Shown here piece after piece: positions 1 to 5,964 of a DNA stretch of 7,541 nt; position 1 is the stretch's first letter; each line of letters starts with the position of its first letter. A model generated the notes under the pieces. It did no database searches and had not been told where the DNA came from. It saw only the letters and a list, made by a program, of their open reading frames with translations. This DNA is from Saprospiraceae bacterium (GTDB lineage: Bacteria; Bacteroidota; Bacteroidia; Chitinophagales; Saprospiraceae), in NCBI GenBank assembly GCA_004297645.1, contig SCUG01000121.1, positions 1 through 7,541 of the forward strand. The letters are read 5' to 3'. A program made the position numbers and the translations under genes.

Positions 1-657
1 CTCCTCAATTTCCAATATGGTTTTCACGCTCCTGGTGGTGACTTGGCTGGCAGGTTCGGTGGCAATTCCAGCATGGGCATTGACCTTGATTTTATGGCTC
101 CCAAAAATCTGCTCTTCGGCTTTCAGGCAAATCTTCATTTTGGCAATAAGGTAAATGAGGACGTCTTGGCGACACTGCGCAACAACGACGGGCTTATTTT
201 CGGGGACGAATCCGGCATTGCAAATGTGCAGTTGCGTGAAAGGGGAATTTACCTCGGAGGTCTTGCCGGCAAAATTTTCAAGCTCAGTAAAAATTCCCGT
301 TCGGGCATACGAGTGACAGGCGGCATCGGATTTTTTCAACATAAAATCAGGATACAGAACGACCCTGTCGTTTTTGTCTCACAGCTAAGCAGCAATTACA
401 AAAAAGGGTACGACCGGCTGACCAATGGCGTGGCTTTTACCGAGTTCATCGGCTATCAAATTTTATCAAAAAGCAGAATGGTCAATTTCATGGCCGGATT
501 CGAGTTTACCCAAGCCTTTACGGGTAGCCGCCGGAGTTTTAATTTCGATACCAGAACCAAAGAGAAAGGCTCCCGGCTCGACCTACTGACCGGCATCCGT
601 ATCGGCTGGAGCCTGCCCTTTTACATCGGCGAAAACCCGGACGAGATTCAGTATTGA
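1..657 (+). CDS. Outer-membrane beta-barrel protein, C-terminal part (5' end outside window)
   Basis: The reading frame is open from base 1 with no stop, so the gene begins left of the window; the TTG at 43 is not a credible start. About 218 residues are visible. They show alternating hydrophobic and polar strands separated by short turns, for example LLFGFQANLHFG, SGIRVTGGIGFFQHKIRI, VNFMAGFEFTQAF and DLLTGIRIGWSLPFYI, which is the pattern of an outer-membrane beta-barrel. The chain ends in an aromatic residue (IQY), as BAM-assembled barrels usually do. KKGYDRLTNG, RRSFNFDTR and LDLLTGIRIGW resemble a family I recall as conserved across Bacteroidota and of unknown function; this is from memory, not a search. 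waaA follows 43 bp downstream on the same strand, so co-transcription is likely and an envelope role fits. The barrel assignment is fairly sure; the ligand or partner is unknown. Confidence 0.75.
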   Translation, partial: LLNFQYGFHAPGGDLAGRFGGNSSMGIDLDFMAPKNLLFGFQANLHFGNKVNEDVLATLRNNDGLIFGDESGIANVQLRERGIYLGGLAGKIFKLSKNSRSGIRVTGGIGFFQHKIRIQNDPVVFVSQLSSNYKKGYDRLTNGVAFTEFIGYQILSKSRMVNFMAGFEFTQAFTGSRRSFNFDTRTKEKGSRLDLLTGIRIGWSLPFYIGENPDEIQY

Positions 658-700
658 AACTGCTTGCAGTCTTTCACTATTCCTTCCTGTCTTCACTGCT

Positions 701-2008
701 ATGGTGCTGCTTTACAGATTCATTACCTGGTTTTACTTTTCGGCCATAAGAGTCGCGGCTATCGTGCACCCGAAAGCGAGGCAATGGGCCGTTGGCAGGC
801 GTGGTATTTTTACCAGAATGGAAGCCTCAATTGCCGGACAGGCAAAGGACGGAACACCTGTCGTTTGGATGCACTGCGCCTCTTTGGGAGAGTTCGAGCA
901 AGGGCGGCCGGTTCTCGAAAACCTGAAGAAAACGCATCCACGGCTGAAAATCTTTTTGACTTTTTTTTCGCCTTCCGGCTACGAAATGCAAAAAAATTAC
1001 CCAGGAGCCGATTGGGTGTTTTACCTGCCCGATGATACCCCTGGAAATGCCCGCCGTTTCTTGCAAATCGTCCAGCCTTCTGTTGTCATTTTTGTGAAAT
1101 ACGAGTTTTGGTATTTTTATCTCGTGCAGCTAAAATCAAACAGAACCCCGGCCCTGCTCATCGCTGCAAGTTTCCGCCCGGAGCAGCCATTTTTCAAATG
1201 GTATGGAGGGATTCATCGCCGCATGCTTGACTGCTTCACAAGCATTTTCGTGCAAAATGAGCTATCCAGGAATCTGCTCACACCCGTCACGCAAGTACCC
1301 GTCACGGTGGCAGGAGATACGCGAATCGACCGGGTTTTGGATATTTCAAAAGAGCGGCCGCCGCTGCCTCTGATTCAAAAATTTTGTGGCTCCTCCCCCA
1401 CTCTTGTTTGCGGCAGCACCTGGCCAAGGGATGAAAAACTGATTGCACGGGCCATTGAATATGGTGCATTTAACGGGTGGAAAATAATCATCGCTCCCCA
1501 CGAGGTGAACGAATCACGCTTAGTTAGTTTGGAGAATCGCATGAAATCGGGAAGTATTAGGTACAGTGCTCCAGCTTTTACGACAGCAACTTTGTTGGAT
1601 GCTCAGGTGCTGGTGATAGACTGCATCGGGATACTTTCGCATTTGTACCGGTTCGCGAGGGTAGCTTATGTGGGCGGCGGTTGCCAAAATTCTGGCATCC
1701 ACAACACGCTGGAACCGGGGGCATTCGGCATCCCGCTGATTTTCGGAAGGAACTACAAGCGTTTCCCGGAAGCTGTTTATTTTGTTAATCACGGTGGCGC
1801 TTTTGCCGTTGAAGACGGGAATGAATTGTGCCCGGTGATGGCCTATTTGGCGGATGATAGGAATTACGAAAGAAGTGCAGAAGTCACAGAAGGCTATTTG
1901 AAAAAAAACAAGGGAGCTACCGCAGAAATTATTTCAAACTTGAAGGTGGTGCTTTCGGTATTGGCCAAAAAAAAGCCGACTTCCCGTAAGGGAAGCCAGC
2001 TTATTTAA
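701..2008 (+). CDS. waaA: 3-deoxy-D-manno-octulosonic acid (KDO) transferase, GT30 family
   Basis: This enzyme transfers KDO from CMP-KDO to the lipid A precursor at the cytoplasmic face of the inner membrane, joining lipid A to the LPS core. The protein has 435 residues, normal for the family. Residues 6-22 are a hydrophobic N-terminal anchor. The N-terminal Rossmann half has WMHCASLGEFEQ (56-67), whose Glu64 aligns with the family's catalytic base, and VKYEFWYF (132-139), the Bacteroidota form of the ETELWPN motif. GDTRIDRV (205-212) leads into the CMP-KDO-binding half with GSTWPRDE (238-245), IIAPHE (263-268), and VGGG followed by GIHNTLEP (324-339). The ATG at 701 fits the family N-terminus; no Shine-Dalgarno sequence is evident, as is common in this phylum. 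Whether it adds one KDO or two cannot be told from sequence. No KDO kinase gene is adjacent in the window. The gene contains a T8 run (961-968) and an A8 run (1967-1974), but the frame is intact. Confidence 0.96.
   Translation: MVLLYRFITWFYFSAIRVAAIVHPKARQWAVGRRGIFTRMEASIAGQAKDGTPVVWMHCASLGEFEQGRPVLENLKKTHPRLKIFLTFFSPSGYEMQKNYPGADWVFYLPDDTPGNARRFLQIVQPSVVIFVKYEFWYFYLVQLKSNRTPALLIAASFRPEQPFFKWYGGIHRRMLDCFTSIFVQNELSRNLLTPVTQVPVTVAGDTRIDRVLDISKERPPLPLIQKFCGSSPTLVCGSTWPRDEKLIARAIEYGAFNGWKIIIAPHEVNESRLVSLENRMKSGSIRYSAPAFTTATLLDAQVLVIDCIGILSHLYRFARVAYVGGGCQNSGIHNTLEPGAFGIPLIFGRNYKRFPEAVYFVNHGGAFAVEDGNELCPVMAYLADDRNYERSAEVTEGYLKKNKGATAEIISNLKVVLSVLAKKKPTSRKGSQLI
1967..2006 (+). terminator. Hairpin overlapping the waaA stop codon, possible terminator
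   Basis: CTTCCC (1980-1985) pairs with GGGAAG (1990-1995) around a GTAA loop. With two mismatches the stem extends to AAGCCG against AGCTT. An A8 tract precedes it and TTATTT follows, so it could work in either direction. It encodes the last residues of WaaA. The short, imperfect stem and weak T-tract make it less convincing than the hairpin at 2032-2059. Confidence 0.4.
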
Positions 2009-2031
2009 CCCCAAAAAACCAAATCTTTAAA

Positions 2032-2059
2032 AGCATCAAAAGATGCTGTATTATTTTTT
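2032..2059 (+). terminator. Rho-independent terminator downstream of waaA
   Basis: A perfect 6-bp stem, AGCATC (2032-2037) with GATGCT (2042-2047) around an AAAA loop, is followed by the T-rich run TTATTTTTT (2051-2059). It lies 24 bp after the waaA stop codon and is well placed to end the barrel-waaA transcript. The stem is only half G+C, so efficiency is uncertain. Confidence 0.6.
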
Positions 2060-2097
2060 GCTGTTTGAAAATTTTACAAATCAGGTGCTAAGATAAA

Positions 2098-2105
2098 TAC
2101 CTTTG
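2098..2105 (+). promoter_or_regulatory. Candidate -7 element (TAnnTTTG) for the alkaline phosphatase gene
   Basis: TACCTTTG matches the Bacteroidota primary sigma factor -7 consensus TAnnTTTG at every fixed position. No good TTG-type -33 box lies 19-21 bp upstream; a TTTG at 2064-2067 is about 30 bp away, too far. Transcription would start near 2112, giving a leader of about 135 nt before the ATG at 2247. No Pho-box-like direct repeats were recognised. Confidence 0.4.
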
Positions 2106-2246
2106 GCACTAAATGCAACTCATTGGCCGAAAAAAATCTTTCATCCCCGAATTAAAAAATTTTCCCGCTGATTACTTCGGCGCCGGGCAAATTACATTTT
2201 CTTTTGCAGATGTTAGAAAAACGTACATCGCTCACGAAAGTTGAAA

Positions 2247-3395
2247 ATGGAATTGTTGCGACACGGACTAAAACACCATAATGTGAAATACCTGACTTGG
2301 ATAGTGCTCCTATTGATAATTGGTGGCTCGACTAATGGCATGATGAGCCAAACCGCACCGACTTCTACGCTCACCTTTTCAAGTGGTACAGCAAAAAATG
2401 TGGTTCTGCTGATAGGCGACGGAATGGGGCTTGCCCAGATTTCAACTTTTTACACCGATAAAAAGCAATGGTCAGGCTTTGATGAGTTTCCCGTCCTTGG
2501 CTTTCAGAAAACATACTCTTCCAATAATTTAGTGACGGATTCCGCCGCAGGCGCCACAGCCATGGCCTGTGGGAAAAAAACCTATAATAACGCCATTGGC
2601 CTCGACTCCACCGGTACTCCCTGTATTACCATTTTGGAAGAGGCCGAAAAAAAGGGTAAGTCCACCGGGCTTATCGTGACTTCCTCCATCGTGCACGCCA
2701 CACCGGCGGCTTTTTTGGCACATTGTTCTTCAAGAAACCAATATGAAGACATTGCCGGTGATTTTATGAAAACCGATGTGGACCTGCTCATAGGCGGCGG
2801 AATGCAGTACTTCGACCGGCGAAAAATGGATAACCATGATCTTATCGACACTCTAAAGGAAAGAGACTACGCTGTGTTTGATTTCCGCAACCAGAACCTT
2901 CAAAAAGTGGTGCCTTCGCCGAAAAAGAACTTCGTCTTTTTCACTGCGGACAACCAGCCCCTTCCTGCCAGTCAGGATAGAACCTACCTGCCTTATGCAG
3001 CTAAAATGGGGGTGAATTTTTTGAAACAACGCAGCGAAAAAGGTTTTTTCCTGATGATTGAAGGCTCCCAAATTGATTGGGCCTGCCACGCTAACCGCGC
3101 CAATTTGCTGGCCGGGGAAATGCAAGACTTCGACAGTGCCATCCGCCAAGTACTGGAATTTGCCAAGCGCGATGGGGAGACCTTAGTCATCGTTACCGCC
3201 GACCACGAGACAGGAGGACTTGGCCTCATTCATGGAAACAACAAAAACCAGGTGGAATACGCCTTCACTTCTAATGGCCACACGGCAGCGATGGTACCGG
3301 TTTTTGCGTACGGCCCCGGCGCTGAGTTGTTCAGCGGCATTTACGACAACACCGCCATCTACCAAAAAATGCGACAAGCCCTGGGTTTTAATTAG
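2247..3395 (+). CDS. Secreted alkaline phosphatase (PhoA family)
   Basis: This is a phosphate monoesterase of the PhoA family, expected in the periplasm or exported, releasing phosphate from organic esters. The protein has 382 residues from the ATG at 2247; the TTG two codons upstream is less likely. Residues 14-35 form a signal peptide (lysine, then a TWIVLLLII core). Equivalents of the E. coli active site are all visible: Asp58 in IGDGMG, nucleophile Ser99 in VTDSAAGATA, Thr152, phosphate-binding Arg163, Glu272, Asp277 and His281 in IEGSQIDWACH, Asp319-His320 in TADHETGG, and His345 in NGHTA. E. coli Asp153 and Lys328 are replaced by His150 and Trp278, a pairing known from cold-adapted marine phosphatases such as those of Vibrio and strain TAB5. 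The length matches those compact enzymes rather than the longer E. coli protein. A candidate TAnnTTTG promoter lies upstream. The acyl-CoA dehydrogenase gene starts 86 bp downstream. The family call is secure; natural substrate and regulation are not known. Confidence 0.95.
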   Translation: MELLRHGLKHHNVKYLTWIVLLLIIGGSTNGMMSQTAPTSTLTFSSGTAKNVVLLIGDGMGLAQISTFYTDKKQWSGFDEFPVLGFQKTYSSNNLVTDSAAGATAMACGKKTYNNAIGLDSTGTPCITILEEAEKKGKSTGLIVTSSIVHATPAAFLAHCSSRNQYEDIAGDFMKTDVDLLIGGGMQYFDRRKMDNHDLIDTLKERDYAVFDFRNQNLQKVVPSPKKNFVFFTADNQPLPASQDRTYLPYAAKMGVNFLKQRSEKGFFLMIEGSQIDWACHANRANLLAGEMQDFDSAIRQVLEFAKRDGETLVIVTADHETGGLGLIHGNNKNQVEYAFTSNGHTAAMVPVFAYGPGAELFSGIYDNTAIYQKMRQALGFN

Positions 3396-3407
3396 TGCTG
3401 AAATCGA

Positions 3408-3430
3408 AACCTTCGCGTAGCTCCGAGGTT
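3408..3430. repeat. Imperfect 23-bp palindrome between phosphatase and dehydrogenase genes
   Basis: AACCTTCG (3408-3415) faces CCGAGGTT (3423-3430) across a 7-nt centre, giving a 5-bp perfect stem plus partial pairing. No T-tract follows, so it is a poor terminator. It lies 13 bp behind the phosphatase stop and its right arm contains the GAGG that precedes an ATG at 3435. It may be a dispersed intergenic repeat or a structured RNA leader; one window cannot decide. Confidence 0.35.
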
Positions 3431-3481
3431 AGTTATGATTGAAAATAAATGCCTTGAATTTCGAACTCAAAAATTGGAATT

Positions 3482-4624
3482 ATGACCGCCGAGACATTGG
3501 ACAACCTGAAAATGATAAAGGAAAGTGCAAGAGATTTTGCAGAGTTGCACATCCGCCCGCACGTGATGGACTGGGATGAGCGGCAATACTTTCCGGTGGA
3601 GCTTTTTAAGAAAATGGGTGAATTCGGATTCATGGGGATTCTCGTGCCAGTGAAATATGGAGGCGCCGGGCTTGGCTACCAGGAGTACATCACTGTCGTG
3701 GAGGAGATTGGCAAAGTATGTGGCGCTATCGGCCTCTCCGTGGCGGCCCACAACTCACTTTGCACCAACCATATTTTGACCTTTGCCAATGAGGAGCAGA
3801 AGCAGAAATACCTGCCCCGCCTCTCCTCCGGCGAATGGATTGGCGCCTGGGGACTGACAGAACCCAACACGGGAAGTGATGCCGGCCGCATGCGCTGCGT
3901 GGCCGAGCAGGACGGCGATTACTTCATCCTGAATGGCTCAAAAAACTTCATCACCCACGGCAAGTCCGGCAATGTAGCAGTCGTCATCGCCCGGACAGGG
4001 GAACTCCTCGACAGCCACGGCATGACGGCTTTCATCGTCGAGCGGGGGACGCCCGGTTTCTCGGCCGGGAAAAAGGAGAACAAGTTAGGTATGCGCGCCT
4101 CCGAAACCACCGAACTGATTTTCGACAATTGCCGGGTGCACAAAAGCCAGGTCGCCGGGCAGGTAGGCGAAGGGTTTGTTCAGGCGCTGAAAGTCCTCGA
4201 TGGAGGGCGCATTTCCATCGCCGCCCTGTCGGTGGGAATTGCAATGGGGGCCTATGAAGCCTCGGTCGCCTATTCCAAAGAGCGGGAGCAATTCGGAAAA
4301 CCCATCTCGAAATTTCAGGCCATTGCTTTCAAATTGGCCGACATGGCCACCAAAATCGAAGCCGCCGAATTGCTGACCCGCCAGGCCGGACACCTCAAAG
4401 ACAGCCATCAAAACTGCACGACCCAATCGGCCATGGCAAAATACTACGCCGCCGAGATTGCCGTGCAGGTGGCCAACGAGGCCGTACAGATTTTTGGCGG
4501 CTACGGCTACACCAAAGATTACCCCGTAGAGAAGTACTACCGCGACGCAAAACTCTGCACCATTGGCGAGGGGACGTCGGAGATTCAGAAGGTGGTGATC
4601 GCAAGGGAATTGCTGGGGGTGTAA
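3482..4624 (+). CDS. Acyl-CoA dehydrogenase, short-chain/butyryl-CoA type
   Basis: This is a cytoplasmic FAD enzyme that oxidises acyl-CoA to trans-2-enoyl-CoA in fatty-acid or amino-acid breakdown, passing electrons to electron-transfer flavoprotein. The protein has 380 residues, the usual size. The N-terminal helical domain is roughly residues 1-115. The middle beta domain has the FAD/substrate signature WGLTEPNTGSD (123-133) and KNFITHG (154-160), where His159 sits at the Asn of the usual ITNG. The C-terminal helical domain carries REQFGKP (268-274), QIFGGYGY (336-343) and IGEGTSEIQ (361-369). Glu363 aligns with the catalytic base of short- and medium-chain enzymes (MCAD Glu376), unlike isovaleryl-CoA dehydrogenase, whose base lies elsewhere. 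Chain-length preference is inferred from overall resemblance only. The ATG at 3482 fits the family N-terminus; a 16-codon mini-ORF overlaps it by ATGA. No electron-transfer flavoprotein or other beta-oxidation gene is nearby, so this looks like a stand-alone copy. A terminator overlaps its stop codon. Confidence 0.95.
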   Translation: MTAETLDNLKMIKESARDFAELHIRPHVMDWDERQYFPVELFKKMGEFGFMGILVPVKYGGAGLGYQEYITVVEEIGKVCGAIGLSVAAHNSLCTNHILTFANEEQKQKYLPRLSSGEWIGAWGLTEPNTGSDAGRMRCVAEQDGDYFILNGSKNFITHGKSGNVAVVIARTGELLDSHGMTAFIVERGTPGFSAGKKENKLGMRASETTELIFDNCRVHKSQVAGQVGEGFVQALKVLDGGRISIAALSVGIAMGAYEASVAYSKEREQFGKPISKFQAIAFKLADMATKIEAAELLTRQAGHLKDSHQNCTTQSAMAKYYAAEIAVQVANEAVQIFGGYGYTKDYPVEKYYRDAKLCTIGEGTSEIQKVVIARELLGV

Positions 4625-4644
4625 TATTAATTTCACCCTTTTTT
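4615..4644 (+). terminator. Rho-independent terminator overlapping the acyl-CoA dehydrogenase stop
   Basis: GGGGGTG (4615-4621) pairs with CACCCTT (4634-4640, two G-T wobbles), and the AT-rich loop can add two A-T pairs. The T-tract runs 4639-4644. The TAA stop codon at 4622-4624 lies in the loop side of the stem. The G+C-rich stem followed by six Ts is the clearest terminator in the window. Confidence 0.75.
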
Positions 4645-4660
4645 CAAGATTTTACTTCTA

Positions 4661-4668
4661 TAAATTTG
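4661..4668 (+). promoter_or_regulatory. Promoter -7 element (TAnnTTTG) for the T9SS cargo gene
   Basis: TAAATTTG matches the Bacteroidota TAnnTTTG -7 consensus at all fixed positions and is followed by CA, as often seen. It lies just after the dehydrogenase terminator and 64 bp before the ATG at 4733, giving a predicted leader of about 60 nt. The -33 region is T-rich without a clear TTG, so strength is uncertain. Confidence 0.5.
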
Positions 4669-4732
4669 CACAAGGCGATTTGTTTTTTAAATTAACGGGA
4701 TTTTTCTGCTAACACGATAAACCCTGAAGATA

Positions 4733-5959
4733 ATGAAACACACCGCCCTGCACACCCAACCGCATGCTGTAATCTCTTTCTCCAAGATTAAAAAATTCGT
4801 CCTGTTTATTATCACGTCCATCTTTATTTCAATTCACGTTTTTGGTTTATCTAATGGTGACATCATGTTCGTCGGCTTTAGCGCCGACGATATAGCGCCA
4901 AATGGCATAGAAGGATTCTCGTTCGTTGCCTTGAAAATTATTCCCGCTTCGACCCTGATAGTTTTTGATGATGGTGAAGGAACAATCACTTGGACTTCTC
5001 CTGTAGTTTCGGTCGAAGCAGGCACTGTGGTAAATATCACTCACACGGAATCCCCATCAAACGTAACGGCCTCCATAGGGACTGTTGTAAGAACACCTGG
5101 TTTTAATATCTCTGGCGACAACGAAGCAATTGACGCAATGGAAGGAACCACCTGTTTGGCGGGAATCGCAAATAATGGTTCATCGCCAATGCCAAATTGT
5201 ACTTCGCTTTCCAGCGATTATATCGTTCGTATTTCTGGTGATAATGACGTGATGGTTTATAATGGTTCCACATCCTGTAATGGCACACTCGCTGAGTGTA
5301 TAGCAATGATTGCAAATACAGCTAATTGGATAACACAAGATGATACTGGTGATCAGTCAAATGATGGGATTCCTCCTGATTTTCCCGGTGATGTTCCAAC
5401 ATCTTTAACAGGTTCGGCTTTGCCCATAGATTTGGTGAGTTTTACCGGCAAAGCGAAGGATGATGCGATTACCCTCATCTGGCAGACCCTCTCCGAAACC
5501 AACAACGACTACTTCCTCATCGAAAAAGTTCTTGTAGGAAAAGACTTCCACGAAATAGGCCGGGTACCTGGTGCCGGCACTTCGCTCAAAGAAAATAACT
5601 ACACCTTCACCGACCCCCACCCCGCCCCCGGCGCCAACTACTACCGCCTGAAACAAGTGGATTACGACGGCCGTTTTTCATACAGCCCCGTCGTATCAGT
5701 GAATTGGGGCGGGGAAGATGGATTTCGAATTTTCCCAAGCCCGGTGGTCAGCAACCTGCACGTGGCATTGCCGCAGAACTGGGAAGATGCGGAAGACATA
5801 ATCGTGTTCGACCTATTGGGGCAGGTTAGAAAGCGCTGGCATTTAGATGGCACCGCGCAAGAGGTGGAGCTGGATGTGAGCGGCTTGCCGCCAGGCATTT
5901 TCGTGATGGAAGCCGTGTCGGGCAGGCGGAGAGTAGTGATGAAGTTTGAAAAAAACTGA
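4733..5959 (+). CDS. T9SS cargo protein with unassigned passenger and type A sorting domain
   Basis: The 408-residue protein is predicted to be exported by Sec, carried across the outer membrane by the type IX system, and anchored on or released from the cell surface. Residues 18-38 are a signal peptide (KIKK, then a long hydrophobic core, cleavage near G38). The passenger (about 39-229) starts with GDIMFVGFSADD and IEGFSFVALKIIPAST, a beta-rich motif I associate with lamin-tail-like surface proteins; this is tentative. It has two cysteine pairs that could form disulfides. Residues 230-325 are the fibronectin-like linker common in Bacteroidota surface proteins (LPIDLVSFTGK, NNDYFLIEK, YYRLKQVDYDGRFSYS). 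Residues 331-408 are the type A sorting domain (FRIFPSPVVSNLHV, then LPPGIFVMEAVSG, with the chain ending KFEKN). No catalytic motif is visible, so function is unknown. The passenger DNA is about 44% G+C and the C-terminal part about 53%, suggesting a mosaic gene. It has its own promoter and converges on the next gene. Confidence 0.88.
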   Translation: MKHTALHTQPHAVISFSKIKKFVLFIITSIFISIHVFGLSNGDIMFVGFSADDIAPNGIEGFSFVALKIIPASTLIVFDDGEGTITWTSPVVSVEAGTVVNITHTESPSNVTASIGTVVRTPGFNISGDNEAIDAMEGTTCLAGIANNGSSPMPNCTSLSSDYIVRISGDNDVMVYNGSTSCNGTLAECIAMIANTANWITQDDTGDQSNDGIPPDFPGDVPTSLTGSALPIDLVSFTGKAKDDAITLIWQTLSETNNDYFLIEKVLVGKDFHEIGRVPGAGTSLKENNYTFTDPHPAPGANYYRLKQVDYDGRFSYSPVVSVNWGGEDGFRIFPSPVVSNLHVALPQNWEDAEDIIVFDLLGQVRKRWHLDGTAQEVELDVSGLPPGIFVMEAVSGRRRVVMKFEKN

Positions 5960-5964
5960 GCAGT

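Noticed and set aside
659..670. ACTGC/GCAGT palindrome just after the barrel gene stop, considered as a terminator
   Set aside because: The stem is 4-5 bp with almost no loop and no T-tract, and waaA starts only 30 bp later; read-through is more likely.
961..968. T8 run in waaA as a possible frameshift or phase-variation site
   Set aside because: The frame is intact with conserved motifs on both sides; T/A runs of 7-8 recur in this window (1967-1974, 2574-2580) and nothing points to programmed slippage.
664..1035. Plus-strand open frame of 123 codons overlapping waaA
   Set aside because: It lies in another frame of waaA, whose protein has all family motifs; the product resembles nothing and is rich in Arg and Cys as expected of an out-of-frame reading.
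2199..2206. TTCTTTTG as a second promoter element for the phosphatase gene
   Set aside because: It mismatches the key A of TAnnTTTG and has no -33 box at the right distance; the element at 2098-2105 is a better match.
4085..4636. Minus-strand open frame of 183 codons opposite the acyl-CoA dehydrogenase
   Set aside because: It is antisense to a well-conserved enzyme gene in G+C-rich sequence; the product is a Gly/Phe/Val-rich string with no domain pattern.
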